64,000 bases of DNA from Paenibacillus sp. (GTDB taxonomy: Bacteria > Bacillota > Bacilli > Paenibacillales > YIM-B00363). The position numbers and the translations under genes were made by a program. Under the pieces are notes generated by a model. The model made no database searches and was not told where the DNA came from. It saw only the letters and a program-made list of their open reading frames with translations. Shown here piece by piece: positions 1 to 9,389 of the stretch; position 1 is the first letter of the stretch, and each line of letters opens with the position of its first letter. The stretch spans positions 124,001 to 188,000 of the forward strand of contig NZ_DASQNA010000008.1 in the NCBI RefSeq assembly GCF_035645195.1, in the 5' to 3' direction.

Positions 1-325
1 TGTACTAGGCATTTGTTCGTTGTATTGACCCGTATAACTTTTACCTGATCGGTGATACCATCCAAGTAAAGATCACGAAGCAAGTGTAGACCATCACACA
101 GCTTTTCAAATATATTGGGATGAGGCCTTAAAGCTTATCCGTCGCGAATGAAGGTCCGCCGGCGGTCATGGATTGGATTAAAATCGGAAGGGACCTCGTT
201 CAAGCCAAGCAATAAAGGAAAGGAACGCAGTCGGCGTATCGAAAACTACTGGCTTGACCCCAAGGCGGCACATATAGAAGCGGCTCATCGCAGGGCAAGA
301 ATATTCCCCGTTATTACCGCATGCT
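1..325. other. stretch without a recognisable intact gene
   Basis: Several short open stretches are interrupted by stops in every frame, and I recognise no protein in them. A 63-codon frame at 148-339 has no convincing ribosome site and no family signature, so I do not call it. Because the next 100 bases hold the tail of a broken sulfatase gene, this stretch may be its more decayed upstream part, but I could not align it. Confidence 0.4.
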
Positions 326-421
326 ATGGAACTGGTTGAACTGCGCATTCAGGAAGGTTTCGACATTGCTTATTATCACAACGCGAAAGCGGCGGCGAGG
401 AAAAAAATGTTTTCGTCGTAA
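326..421 (+). pseudogene. remnant of a sulfatase C-terminus
   Basis: A 31-codon frame ends at the TAA at 419-421. Its peptide runs ELRIQEGFDIAYYHN, which matches the last residues of the intact sulfatase ending at 5718 (DRRLEEGYAIAYYQN) in both sequence and distance from the stop. Upstream the similarity is broken by stops and frame changes. This is therefore the surviving 3' end of a seventh sulfatase gene, lying just before the first copy of the repeated promoter element. It is unlikely to be expressed. Confidence 0.6.
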
Positions 422-463
422 GGAAACCTCCAAAAACGACAGAGCTCCATTTGGGTCATGAAA

Positions 464-526
464 GTCGTAAAAGTGTTATGGAATAGTCGTTAGCGTTACA
501 GAAATGCCTAGCAGTTGTATTATAAT
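464..526 (+). promoter_or_regulatory. repeated operator/promoter element, copy 1 (kinase/regulator operon)
   Basis: Two GTCGT half-sites at 464-468 and 486-490 are 22 bp apart and are followed by a TATAAT -10 box at 521-526. The same arrangement recurs upstream of five other units in this window. This copy drives the YesM/YesN pair itself, which suggests autoregulation. No good -35 hexamer is present, as expected for an activator-dependent promoter. Confidence 0.7.
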
Positions 527-637
527 CGGAAACTAGGAATCCCATGTAAGCCCGATGATGAGTTAGGCGAATAAAACTCCCTGGCACTATCTTTGAAAGC
601 AATTTATTATATAGTGGACATAAATGGGGAGGCACGT

Positions 638-2419
638 ATGATGAAGGTTTTACTGCGCCGACTTTCTTGGAACTCCGTACGAGTAAAATTAGTATTAGGT
701 ATTATCATGCTTGTCCTGCCATTAATTCTGTTCTTGTATTTCATTGTCTTTTACGCGACGGGAGTCATTCACGAACAGGTCGCCAAGTCCAATAAAAATA
801 TGATTTCGTTGTACATGGGGCAAATTGACCAAGGATTGGACGATGTCAACGGGTATCTTCTTTCGCTGACAATGAATTCGAACCTTATATCCTTAGTAAA
901 TACCACGGACCACGAAGAGTACTTGTACGCAAAGCAATCCTTATCTTCCGAATTGTCGGCGGGAGTTTTCGATAACAAATTAATGGATGCAATGTTCATT
1001 TACGATTCGAAGAAAGATCAGTTGATTGATGCATTCACGAATCGAACAACATTTTCGCGTCGCGAGGCAGTTCGGAACTATATACGAACAAAATTAGCAA
1101 CGGAGGGTGAAAGCTCCTCAGGAAATCACTGGTATGCAGAGGAGATCGGACAGGATTACTATATTTTTCGTGTTATTAGTTTTCAAGGGATAGCGATCGG
1201 CGCTTGGGTCAGCGCGGAGTCTCTGCTCACCCCTCTCGAATTTATTGAGTTGGGCGAACGAGGAACCGCTCTTTTCGCTACTTCCGGCGGGGTTCCCATG
1301 GATAAGCAGGCTTTCATCACCGATCATGGAATTCGACTGGATCGCAATGTAGAGAACTACTATTTCTCAGGAGACGAAGGGGGATTTCTTGTGATCGGCG
1401 CTAGCTCGAAGGCAGGGCCCTTTCGGCTTGTAGCCATCATCCAGAATAGCTCTATTCTGGAAGCGCTTCCTTTCCTAAACCAAGTGATTTATTTCATTAC
1501 CGCTGGATTGTTTATTTTAATTCCCTGCTTTTTTATCTTTTTAAGAAAACTGCTGTTAACCCCCCTTCAACGAATCATGTCGGCTATGAAACTGATCGGC
1601 GAAGGGAATGTGAATATGCGAATGAAAACGGTACCTACTACCTCCGACGAGTTTGTAGTCCTGAATCAGACCTTCAATCGGATGATGGAGCAAATCGATA
1701 CGTTGAAAATTAAGGTTTACGAGGAGCAAATTAATAAGCAAAAAGCAGAACTTCAGCATCTTCAGTTGCAAATCAACCCCCATTTTTTTATGAATTCGCT
1801 CAACATCCTGTATAACTTGGCTCTCGTGAAAAACTTCGATCTCATTAGGGAAATGACCATGTGTTTGGTTCGGTATTTTCGCTATATGTTTCGAAGCAAT
1901 CTATCGTTCGTCCCTCTTGCCGATGAAATCCAACATGTGCGGAATTTTTTGCGCATCCAAGAGCTGAGATTTCCGGAAAGTCTACATTGCCAAATTCATG
2001 TTCCGCAATATCTTAAGCGCGTTCCGATTCCTCCGCTGTGCATTCAGACGTTCGTTGAAAATGCCATTAAACATTCGGTCACCTTGGATGAACGAATTCG
2101 TCTTCAAGTGAAGGTTGAACTCGATGAGCAGGGACCGGAGCCTCAAATTTGTATTGAAGTGAAGGATTCGGGAAAAGGGTTTGCCGACGAGATCTTAAAC
2201 CAGCTTCGAGCGGGGGAACGAATCGTAGACGATCAGGGAGACCACATCGGGATCTGGAATGTTCGACACCGACTGCGGCTGCTATACCAAGACCGCGCAT
2301 ATCTTGGATTTCATAATGCGATTCCTCGAGGAGCTGTCGTCGAGATGAAGCTGCCGCTGAACCCGAGACTCGAGGAAGAGGGGAGCGAAACAGAGCATGA
2401 AGCTGTTAGTGGTCGATGA
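638..2419 (+). CDS. sensor histidine kinase, YesM type
   Basis: Membrane kinase of the YesM/LytS-like family that senses an extracellular compound and phosphorylates the YesN-type regulator encoded next. The start is the ATG at 638 behind GGGAGG; an upstream TTG frame has no ribosome site. From there it is 593 residues: a transmembrane segment near 20-45, an extracellular sensor of about 240 residues, a second transmembrane segment near 280-305, and a HAMP linker. Next come the phospho-acceptor histidine in LQLQINPHFF (about residue 382) and ATPase boxes FVENAIKH (about 472-479) and DSGKG (about 510-514). The gene overlaps the regulator gene by 23 bases, so translation is probably coupled. 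Such pairs usually control oligosaccharide or conjugate uptake, and neighbouring ABC transporter genes fit that. The ligand is unknown. Confidence 0.93.
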   Translation: MMKVLLRRLSWNSVRVKLVLGIIMLVLPLILFLYFIVFYATGVIHEQVAKSNKNMISLYMGQIDQGLDDVNGYLLSLTMNSNLISLVNTTDHEEYLYAKQSLSSELSAGVFDNKLMDAMFIYDSKKDQLIDAFTNRTTFSRREAVRNYIRTKLATEGESSSGNHWYAEEIGQDYYIFRVISFQGIAIGAWVSAESLLTPLEFIELGERGTALFATSGGVPMDKQAFITDHGIRLDRNVENYYFSGDEGGFLVIGASSKAGPFRLVAIIQNSSILEALPFLNQVIYFITAGLFILIPCFFIFLRKLLLTPLQRIMSAMKLIGEGNVNMRMKTVPTTSDEFVVLNQTFNRMMEQIDTLKIKVYEEQINKQKAELQHLQLQINPHFFMNSLNILYNLALVKNFDLIREMTMCLVRYFRYMFRSNLSFVPLADEIQHVRNFLRIQELRFPESLHCQIHVPQYLKRVPIPPLCIQTFVENAIKHSVTLDERIRLQVKVELDEQGPEPQICIEVKDSGKGFADEILNQLRAGERIVDDQGDHIGIWNVRHRLRLLYQDRAYLGFHNAIPRGAVVEMKLPLNPRLEEEGSETEHEAVSGR

Positions 2420-3992
2420 CGAAATATTAGCTGTCGAGGGAGTCATTGCTTCGGTGGACTGGAATCAACTTGGCGTCCATCAATTGTTTAAGGCTTTTAA
2501 TGTACGACAGGCAAAAGAAATTTTCGAAAAAGAGAGCATCGATATTATGCTTTGCGACATCGAGATGCCGCAAGAAAGCGGTATCGAATTGATTCAATGG
2601 GTCAAAGGGAATCAATTGCAAACGGAAACGATCTTTTTAACTTGTCATGCCGATTTCCAATATGCAAAGCAAGCGATACAGCATGGCAGCCTCGATTATT
2701 TGTTAAAGCCCATTGAGCCGGAAGAGCTAACATTAGCAATCGCGAAAGCAATTGAAAAGATCGGGACTACGATGCAAATGAAGCAGTACTCCCAATATGG
2801 CGAGTATTGGGTGAGGCACCAGCCAGTGGTGGTCGAACAGTTTTGGCTGGATATATTGAAGCGAAAGATCCCCTCCGTTCCGGAGGCCATCGCCAAAATC
2901 GCTGCAGAACGCAACATCCCTTACGCCGGAAAAATGAAGTTGCTTCCCCTGCTGCTTAAAGTGCAAAGATGGTATAAAACCATCGGTCAACGGGATGAGA
3001 AAATTTTGGAATTCGCGCTCCAAAACACTGCGGAAGAGATTTTTCAGAAAGCGGAACTTACAGCGCAAATCATTCCATTGGACCGCGGGGAGTTGGTGGT
3101 GGTTCTCTCGTCTCCAGAGCAATATGTGGACTTGCCGAGCCGGTTAAAGTCAGTCCTGGAAGCATACATTTCGGCATGCAATCGATATTTTTATTGCGAC
3201 ATTGCTTGTTATATCGGGAAAGAATCTTACATCCGTGATTTAGCCTCGATGAAAGATCGGTTGCAGCAAGCAGACCGGGATAACGTATCCCGTTTCAATG
3301 CGGTAATTCGGTTGGAAGAGGGGAAATGTATTCGATCCATCGCTCTGCCGGATATGAAATTGTGGTCTGTTTTACTCGAAGCGGGGGAAAACGCGAGACT
3401 GCTACGCGAAGCGGTTCAGTACTTACGTGAACTTGTCAGTAAAGATCAAATGAATGCCGTTCGGTTGCAGCAGTTTCATCATAATTTTCTGCAGATGGTT
3501 TACTCGTATCTCCAGCAACAGGGAATTCATGCACATGAGTTGTTTATGGATAGTACGTCGTTGTCCCTGAATGAATCAGCAACGAAATCCGTGCCGGACA
3601 TGATGAAATGGATCGAACATCTGCTGAGTCGAGCGGCGGAATACGGGGAGAGCCATTCTTTATTCGAGAAGGTCAAGCGCTATATTCATCAACATATCGA
3701 CCAAGAGATGTCCCGGGAAGAAATCGCTAACCATGTATATCTGAATCCTGATTATCTTACGCGGGTGTTCAAAAAAGAGACGGGCATGTCCATCTCGGAG
3801 TTCGTGCTGAGTGAGCGTTTGAAGGTCGCCAAAGAATTGCTCGCGAAAACGGATTTATCGGTAAGTTCCGTCGCCCTTCGCGTGGGTCACCATAACTTTT
3901 CGTATTTCTCCAAGCTGTTTCGAAAACATACGGGGCTAACCCCGGTCGAGTATAAGAATCGATATATCACTGACGAAAAAAAGGTGAACTAA
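2397..3992 (+). CDS. response regulator, YesN type, AraC-family DNA-binding domain
   Basis: 531-residue response regulator. The N-terminal receiver domain has the acidic pair VVDDE and the phospho-acceptor Asp54 in LCDIEMP. A long linker domain follows, and residues of about 430-525 form an AraC-type double helix-turn-helix (HVYLNPDYLTRVFKKETG and the second helix set VGHHNFSYFSKLFRKHTG). It is the only DNA-binding regulator I find in the first 42 kb. It is therefore the likely activator of the six repeated promoter elements, whose paired direct half-sites 22 bp apart suit an AraC-type protein. A hairpin terminator follows. That it regulates the aromatic operon is inference. Confidence 0.93.
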   Translation: MKLLVVDDEILAVEGVIASVDWNQLGVHQLFKAFNVRQAKEIFEKESIDIMLCDIEMPQESGIELIQWVKGNQLQTETIFLTCHADFQYAKQAIQHGSLDYLLKPIEPEELTLAIAKAIEKIGTTMQMKQYSQYGEYWVRHQPVVVEQFWLDILKRKIPSVPEAIAKIAAERNIPYAGKMKLLPLLLKVQRWYKTIGQRDEKILEFALQNTAEEIFQKAELTAQIIPLDRGELVVVLSSPEQYVDLPSRLKSVLEAYISACNRYFYCDIACYIGKESYIRDLASMKDRLQQADRDNVSRFNAVIRLEEGKCIRSIALPDMKLWSVLLEAGENARLLREAVQYLRELVSKDQMNAVRLQQFHHNFLQMVYSYLQQQGIHAHELFMDSTSLSLNESATKSVPDMMKWIEHLLSRAAEYGESHSLFEKVKRYIHQHIDQEMSREEIANHVYLNPDYLTRVFKKETGMSISEFVLSERLKVAKELLAKTDLSVSSVALRVGHHNFSYFSKLFRKHTGLTPVEYKNRYITDEKKVN

Positions 3993-4002
3993 AACGACAT
4001 AG

Positions 4003-4038
4003 AAACCGTTTCCAAGCAAGCGCGGAAACGGTTTTTTA
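4003..4038 (+). terminator. rho-independent terminator after the kinase/regulator operon
   Basis: Inverted repeat AAACCGTTTCC (4003-4013) and GGAAACGGTTT (4024-4034), ending in a T run. It separates the regulator operon from the sulfatase/transporter operon. Confidence 0.85.
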
Positions 4039-4050
4039 TTACAAAACGAG

Positions 4051-4114
4051 GTCGTAGAAGTGCCATAGAATAGTCGTCAAGTTGTTAGTTGGGAATAGCC
4101 GCCGCTCTTACAAT
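4051..4114 (+). promoter_or_regulatory. repeated operator/promoter element, copy 2 (sulfatase/ABC importer operon)
   Basis: GTCGT half-sites at 4051 and 4073 (22 bp apart), -10 box TACAAT at 4109-4114, 36 bp from the second half-site. The shared sequence GTCGTAGAAGTGCCA recurs in copies 3 and 5. The predicted transcript start near 4121 supports the ATG at 4183 rather than the TTG at 4129 for the next gene. Confidence 0.75.
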
Positions 4115-4182
4115 GGATATATAAACGGTTGAGGGTCTTTTCCGGTAAAGAAGCGCAGACCATGCAAAGGAGCAGTCCAAAG

Positions 4183-5718
4183 ATGAAGCATAAGCCGAAT
4201 TTTGTGTTTATCCATACCGATCAGCAGCGTGCGGATTGCCTTGGAATAGAAGGTCGTCGCAAAGGTTTGTACACTCCGAATCTCGATTTCTTGGCCGTTA
4301 GCGGCATGCGGTTTTCCGCAGCGTACGCAACGACGCCAGTATGTATTCCGCAAAGATTGACCTTCCTTTCGGGACAAACAGCGTCAATGCATGGGGTGCT
4401 AGGGAATACAGGGATCCCGTACTTTCCGTTCGAAACGACGCTTCCGAGCGAATTGAGCAAAGGGGGGTACCAGACTGCCTTAGTCGGGCGCACCTTCCAT
4501 ACCTATCCTTTCGATCATCCTTACGGTTTCGAGTATTATATGCCGGGCGACCCTAGCTCGGAATTTAAGGACAGCACGGATCCGTTTTTCACTTTTTTGC
4601 GAGAACATGCTCCTGAAGGTTCCGGCGGATATTATGGCAACGGGACCGATAACAATTCTTACATCGGGGCGCCGTTCCACCTGCCGAACGAATTGCATCA
4701 TACGCAATGGACGACGGAACGAGCGCTTGAGTTTTTGCAAGTGCGCGATAGCGACAGACCGTTCCTGTTGACGGTGGGCTATTACGCGCCTCATGGGCCC
4801 CAGAATCCGCCTGCGGAATTTTTCGATCGATACTATTACAATCAGGATTTGGATAACCCGGTGATCGGCGAATGGGCTATCCCTCCGGTTGCGAATTGGA
4901 GTCCTACTCGCAGCTCCTATGTTGACCTGTCGGGCGAGTTGTTGCGTAGCTGCAGGGCAGGGTATTACGGGAACATCACCTTCATCGATTTGCAGTTGGG
5001 ACGGATTATCAATCGGGTAAGGCAAATACCGAACACCTATATCATTTTTACTTCCGATCATGGCGAAATGCTAGGGGATCATTATTTGTACCATAAGGCC
5101 CAACCTTACGAGGGGGCCGCACATATACCGTTCCTGATCGCGGGGCCTGATGTCTCTCCGATGCAGGTTTGCGACAAAACCATCGGGTGGCATGACATTA
5201 TGCCGACGATGTTGGATCTAGCCGGCTTGCCGATCCCTGACCATGTGGATGGACAGAGTTTGGCGCCTTTGTTGCAGAACCCATCGACTTCAGAATGGAG
5301 AGAGTACCTTCATGGAGAATGCTCCCGCCCGATGTCGCCGCCGAAGCTTCCAGGTCAAGCGACGGAAGGGAACATGGCTTACGAAACCGGGTTCCATTAC
5401 CTTACGGACGGAAAAACTAAATATATCTGGCATACTCAAAGCGGGCGGGAGCAACTCTTCGACTTAATGAATGATCCGCATGAACGATTCGATTTATCTG
5501 CGAAGGCGGAATATGCGAACGAATTGACGTTATGGCGGGGACGACTTATTGATGAAATCAAAGACAGGCCGGAAGGGTTCACGGACGGTGAGCGGTTAAT
5601 CGCCGGTCGTAAATACGCTTCGTTGCTGCCGAAAGCTCAGGAAATTGTCGATCGACGTTTAGAGGAAGGATATGCAATCGCTTATTATCAGAATCGGAAG
5701 ACGACAAAGAAAACGTAA
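4183..5718 (+). CDS. sulfatase (formylglycine type, cytoplasmic)
   Basis: 511-residue sulfatase of the alkaline phosphatase/sulfatase fold, hydrolysing a sulfate ester. It has the early metal-binding stretch FIHTDQQRAD and the formylglycine precursor Cys54 in VCIPQRLTFLSG. Position four of the CxPxR motif is Gln, not the common Ser or Ala. The late metal site is SDHGEMLGDH. There is no signal peptide, so it acts in the cytoplasm after uptake. The start at 4183 has AAAGGAG ten bases upstream and follows the predicted promoter; a TTG at 4129 would add 18 residues. It leads the importer operon. The substrate (sulfated sugar or phenolic) cannot be told from sequence. Confidence 0.9.
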   Translation: MKHKPNFVFIHTDQQRADCLGIEGRRKGLYTPNLDFLAVSGMRFSAAYATTPVCIPQRLTFLSGQTASMHGVLGNTGIPYFPFETTLPSELSKGGYQTALVGRTFHTYPFDHPYGFEYYMPGDPSSEFKDSTDPFFTFLREHAPEGSGGYYGNGTDNNSYIGAPFHLPNELHHTQWTTERALEFLQVRDSDRPFLLTVGYYAPHGPQNPPAEFFDRYYYNQDLDNPVIGEWAIPPVANWSPTRSSYVDLSGELLRSCRAGYYGNITFIDLQLGRIINRVRQIPNTYIIFTSDHGEMLGDHYLYHKAQPYEGAAHIPFLIAGPDVSPMQVCDKTIGWHDIMPTMLDLAGLPIPDHVDGQSLAPLLQNPSTSEWREYLHGECSRPMSPPKLPGQATEGNMAYETGFHYLTDGKTKYIWHTQSGREQLFDLMNDPHERFDLSAKAEYANELTLWRGRLIDEIKDRPEGFTDGERLIAGRKYASLLPKAQEIVDRRLEEGYAIAYYQNRKTTKKT

Positions 5719-5727
5719 AGGAAAGAG

Positions 5728-6714
5728 GTGGAGGGCTTGACCACGAATCAACTGTATGCACGACAAGAAGAAGCAAAGATTCGGATTCAGACCGGAAAAT
5801 TGCGTAGATTAAAGCCATACCTTCCATTGTTTCTGATGACGGTTCCGGCGGTGCTTTACTTTTTCATTAACAATTACCTCCCGATGTTCGGGTTGGTGAT
5901 TGCTTTTAAGAACATCGATTTTTCCCACGGAAGCGGTTGGTTGCTGAAGAGCGAATGGGTGGGCTTGCTGAATTTCAAGTTTTTATTCGCTTCCAATGAT
6001 GCGTATATCATTACTCGAAATACGATTCTATATAATGCTTTCTTTATCGCGATCAATTTGATCTTCAGTGTAGGTATAGCGATCTTGCTGAATGATATTA
6101 GGCAGCGCTTCATGGCGCGATTATATCAAACGATCATTATTTTCCCGTTCTTGATCTCCATGGTCATAGTCAGTTACTTAGTGTATTCCTTTTTAAGCAT
6201 TGACGCGGGATTTATGAATAAAACGGTGCTTCCTATGTTGGGAATGGAACCGATCTCTTGGTACTCGGAGCCTAAGTATTGGCCTTATATCCTAACGCTC
6301 GTCGATATTTGGAAGGGATCTGGATTTGGCTGCATTATTTACCTCGCGGCCATCGTCAGCATCGATCATGATTATTTCGAAGCTGCTCGGATCGATGGAG
6401 CATCGAAACTTCGGCAAATCTTTTCCATAACCCTACCGATGATTGCACCGGTGATTATTATGATGACGCTCCTTCGGATTGGGAGAATATTTCACTCGGA
6501 TTTCGGATTATTCTACCAAGTGCCGATGAACTCCGGCGCGATCTACGACACGACGAACGTCATCGATACGTATGTGTATCGCGCTTTGATTCAACTGGGG
6601 GATATCGGTATGTCTTCCGCGGCGGGCGTTTATCAGTCCATCGTCGGCTTTCTCCTCATCCTCCTTTCCAACTACGTGGTTCGAAAAATTAATAAAGATG
6701 ATGCTTTGTTTTAA
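5728..6714 (+). CDS. ABC importer permease, LplB/UgpA type
   Basis: About 328-residue inner-membrane permease with six predicted transmembrane segments. It has the cytoplasmic EAA loop that contacts the ATPase (EAARIDGASKLRQIF). It pairs with the next permease and the lipoprotein at 7651 to form a YtcP/LplB/YtcQ-type importer for oligosaccharides or glycoconjugates. No ATPase gene is nearby, so it presumably uses a shared MsmX-like ATPase, as is usual for this class. The start is uncertain: GTG at 5728, or TTG at 5737, which has AGAGGTG six bases upstream. It lies nine bases after the sulfatase, which links desulfation to import. Confidence 0.9.
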   Translation: MEGLTTNQLYARQEEAKIRIQTGKLRRLKPYLPLFLMTVPAVLYFFINNYLPMFGLVIAFKNIDFSHGSGWLLKSEWVGLLNFKFLFASNDAYIITRNTILYNAFFIAINLIFSVGIAILLNDIRQRFMARLYQTIIIFPFLISMVIVSYLVYSFLSIDAGFMNKTVLPMLGMEPISWYSEPKYWPYILTLVDIWKGSGFGCIIYLAAIVSIDHDYFEAARIDGASKLRQIFSITLPMIAPVIIMMTLLRIGRIFHSDFGLFYQVPMNSGAIYDTTNVIDTYVYRALIQLGDIGMSSAAGVYQSIVGFLLILLSNYVVRKINKDDALF

Positions 6715-6726
6715 GGAGGGATATCC

Positions 6727-7608
6727 GTGAGAAACGAGTCCAGAGGCTATTATTGGTTTGCGCATATATTCCTGCTTCTTTTTTCTATCGTATGCGTCGT
6801 ACCATTTCTACTACTAACGATTTCTTCCTTCACCGACAATTTGACTCTTGTAAGGAACGGCTACTCCTTCTTTGCGGAAAAGTACAGTCTATCGGCTTAT
6901 CAATATTTATGGGAGCAATCCGATCAGCTGCTTCGTGCCAACGGAATTACCGTCCTCATTACGGCGGTCGGAACAACTGCGGGGCTGATCATGATGGCGC
7001 TGATCGCTTATCCGATTTCGCGCAGGGACTTTCCGCTGAGAAAATCGCTTACCTTTTATGTCGTATTTACGATGCTGTTTAACGGTGGGTTGGTACCTAC
7101 GTATTTGGTCTATACTCAATTATTCGACGTAAAGAACACAATATGGGCTTTAATTATTCCGGGGTTATTGATGAATGGATTCAGCGTCTTGTTAATTCGA
7201 ACGTTCTTCCAAAATTCTATCCCGGTTGCCTTAATCGAATCGGCGAAGATCGATGGCGCAAGCGAATTGCGCATTTTGTGGAAAATCGTGCTCCCCTTGT
7301 CGACGCCAATCATGGCTACCATCGGTCTTTTCCAAGGCATTCACTACTGGAATGATTGGATGAACGGGTTAATCTATATTACCGACCCAAAACTATATAG
7401 TATGCAGAACCTGCTGAACCGCATGATTACGGAAATCCAATTTCTAGTAAGCAACGACGTCGGGCAAGTTACCGATATGTCGGAATTACCTACGGTTACG
7501 ATGCGGATGGCGATCGCCGTTGTCGGGATCCTTCCCATAGTGATAACGTATCCTTACTTTCAAAAATATTTCGCGAAAGGCATGACGGTCGGCGCAGTGA
7601 AAGGGTAA
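6727..7608 (+). CDS. ABC importer permease, LplC/YtcP type
   Basis: 293-residue second permease of the importer, with six hydrophobic segments and the EAA-like loop ESAKIDGASELRILW near its middle. The GTG start at 6727 follows AAGGAGGG. It lies 12 bases after the first permease and 42 before the binding protein, so the three are one transcription unit. The C-terminus (YFQKYFAKGMTVGAVKG) is typical of the family. Confidence 0.92.
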   Translation: MRNESRGYYWFAHIFLLLFSIVCVVPFLLLTISSFTDNLTLVRNGYSFFAEKYSLSAYQYLWEQSDQLLRANGITVLITAVGTTAGLIMMALIAYPISRRDFPLRKSLTFYVVFTMLFNGGLVPTYLVYTQLFDVKNTIWALIIPGLLMNGFSVLLIRTFFQNSIPVALIESAKIDGASELRILWKIVLPLSTPIMATIGLFQGIHYWNDWMNGLIYITDPKLYSMQNLLNRMITEIQFLVSNDVGQVTDMSELPTVTMRMAIAVVGILPIVITYPYFQKYFAKGMTVGAVKG

Positions 7609-7650
7609 AACCCGTAAGGTTTACAAAAATATTGGGGAGGGGTCGAAAAC

Positions 7651-9177
7651 ATGAAAAAAAGGGTGAAGACAACCGCAGTAACCATCATTTTGGCATTGAT
7701 CATGACGGTATTCCTCTTTGCTTGCGGCGATAATCAGAGCAGCAGCTCTAGCGAGAGCAACCAACCGTCGAAAGAGTCGAAAACCGAACCTCCGGTGGAG
7801 TTAGTCATGACCGTGTCTCTTGTAGGCAATCCGCCGGCTGATCTTCAGCTTGTTACTGACGAAATCAATAAGTATTTGATCGAGAAAATCAATGCGAAGA
7901 TTAAGGTAGTCCCTATTAGCTTCGGTTCTTATAGTCAGCAAATTAACTTGATGTTAACGGGCAAGGAGCAGCTGGACCTGATGGTTACGGGTCCGCAAAT
8001 CGGATTCACGAGTCAAGTAGGCAAAAATCAGCTTCTTCCGCTGAATGAATATTTAAACGACCATGGTCAAGGCATTCTGGAAGTTGTAGACAAAGAGATT
8101 ATGAAAGTTGGCATGGTCAAGGGCGAGCCATACGCGGTACCCGTGATCGGGAATTCGGTGCAGGGCAGAGGTTTCGTGCTTAGAAAGGAAATTGCCGATA
8201 AATACAATGTCGATATGACGAAAATCAAAACGTTGGACGATGTGGAAGCAGTACTGAAAGTTATTAAAGAGAACGAACCCGACGTGGTTCCATTGGTTCC
8301 GGATAAACCCGGCGAGTCCATCTTATCTTATTATGAAACCGGTGACACCTTGGGGGATAGTATTGGCTATCTTCCGAATTTCGACAACGACTTGAAGGTA
8401 GTTAATCTATATGAGACCCAGGAATATTCGGACCTCCTAAACCGAATGAAACGGTGGTACGATGCAGGGTACTTGTTGCAAGACGGCTCTACGAATAAAG
8501 AGGATGCAAGGAGTTTACTCGGTGCCAAACGAGCGGCTGCATACTTCGGAACCATTAGCGCGCGCAGCGACGAGGCGTTTTCAAAAATCGAATTCGGCAC
8601 AGACGTTGTTCGTTCAATGATTCTAAGACCGGCGCTTCAAACCAGTACGGCAGCGCGGTTATTATGGGCCATTCCTCGAAACTCGCAGCACCCGGAGAAA
8701 GCAATGGAAGTACTAAATCTATTGTATACGGATGAAACCTTCGTGAATTTGATCGATTATGGGCTAGAAGGCAAGCATTATGTGAAGCTAGAGGATGGGA
8801 GAATCGATTATCCGCAAGGGGTGGATCGGAATAATAGTCCATACCCCGGCAATTGGAACTTTTTGTTCGGCAATATGTATTTAGCGTATGTCAAGCTGCC
8901 GAACGAGGTTGAATTCCATGAGATTAACAAAGCGTCCCATGAGAACGCCATCCGTTCCAAAGCATTAGGCTTCAACTTTGACCCGAATCCAGTAAGAACG
9001 CAATATGCCGCGGTACGGTCGGTTCTTGATAAATATAAGCTCGGATTAGAAACTGGCATGCTGGATCCGGCAAAAGTGCTGCCGGAATTTATTGCTCAGC
9101 TGAAGGTTGCAGGAATCGATGAAGTGATTGCTGAAAAGCAAAAGCAGCTCGACGAATGGGCGGCGACCAACAAGTAA
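7651..9177 (+). CDS. extracellular solute-binding lipoprotein of the ABC importer
   Basis: 508-residue lipoprotein. It has a signal peptide with lipobox LFAC (Cys25), then a Ser/Asn-rich linker and a large bilobed binding domain of the YtcQ type. It captures the substrate outside the membrane and delivers it to the two permeases just upstream. A close paralogue without permeases lies at 14744; the two share long near-identical stretches and almost the same last 20 residues. The ribosome site GGGGAGGGG precedes the ATG at 7651. A hairpin terminator follows the gene. Confidence 0.93.
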   Translation: MKKRVKTTAVTIILALIMTVFLFACGDNQSSSSSESNQPSKESKTEPPVELVMTVSLVGNPPADLQLVTDEINKYLIEKINAKIKVVPISFGSYSQQINLMLTGKEQLDLMVTGPQIGFTSQVGKNQLLPLNEYLNDHGQGILEVVDKEIMKVGMVKGEPYAVPVIGNSVQGRGFVLRKEIADKYNVDMTKIKTLDDVEAVLKVIKENEPDVVPLVPDKPGESILSYYETGDTLGDSIGYLPNFDNDLKVVNLYETQEYSDLLNRMKRWYDAGYLLQDGSTNKEDARSLLGAKRAAAYFGTISARSDEAFSKIEFGTDVVRSMILRPALQTSTAARLLWAIPRNSQHPEKAMEVLNLLYTDETFVNLIDYGLEGKHYVKLEDGRIDYPQGVDRNNSPYPGNWNFLFGNMYLAYVKLPNEVEFHEINKASHENAIRSKALGFNFDPNPVRTQYAAVRSVLDKYKLGLETGMLDPAKVLPEFIAQLKVAGIDEVIAEKQKQLDEWAATNK

Positions 9178-9190
9178 ACATATAATTATG

Positions 9191-9229
9191 GAACCTCGAT
9201 CAACCATCATGATCGAGGTTCTTATCTTT
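9191..9229 (+). terminator. rho-independent terminator after the importer operon
   Basis: Perfect inverted repeat GAACCTCGATC (9191-9201) and GATCGAGGTTC (9211-9221), followed by a T-rich stretch. Nearly the same stem recurs at 20332-20361. Confidence 0.85.
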
Positions 9230-9246
9230 CTGTCAGCAACCGAAAA

Positions 9247-9310
9247 GTCGTAGAAGTGCCAAAGAATGGTCGTCTGGTTGTTAGTTGAGCTTATGGGTCT
9301 TCATTACAAT
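9247..9310 (+). promoter_or_regulatory. repeated operator/promoter element, copy 3 (sulfatase/glycosidase operon)
   Basis: GTCGT half-sites at 9247 and 9269, 22 bp apart, with TACAAT at 9305-9310, again 36 bp from the second half-site. The expected -35 position (about 9282) reads TAGTTG, a poor match, so activation is likely required. Confidence 0.75.
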
Positions 9311-9389
9311 GAATACAATTCAAGTTTTTTCGAGGTTGGAATGAATGCGTGTGCGCAGACCTCGATTCTAATTAGGGAGGAATGAACAA

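Noticed and set aside
148-339. 63-codon frame near the left edge
   Set aside because: No ribosome site, no recognisable domain, and it overlaps the decayed region before the sulfatase remnant.
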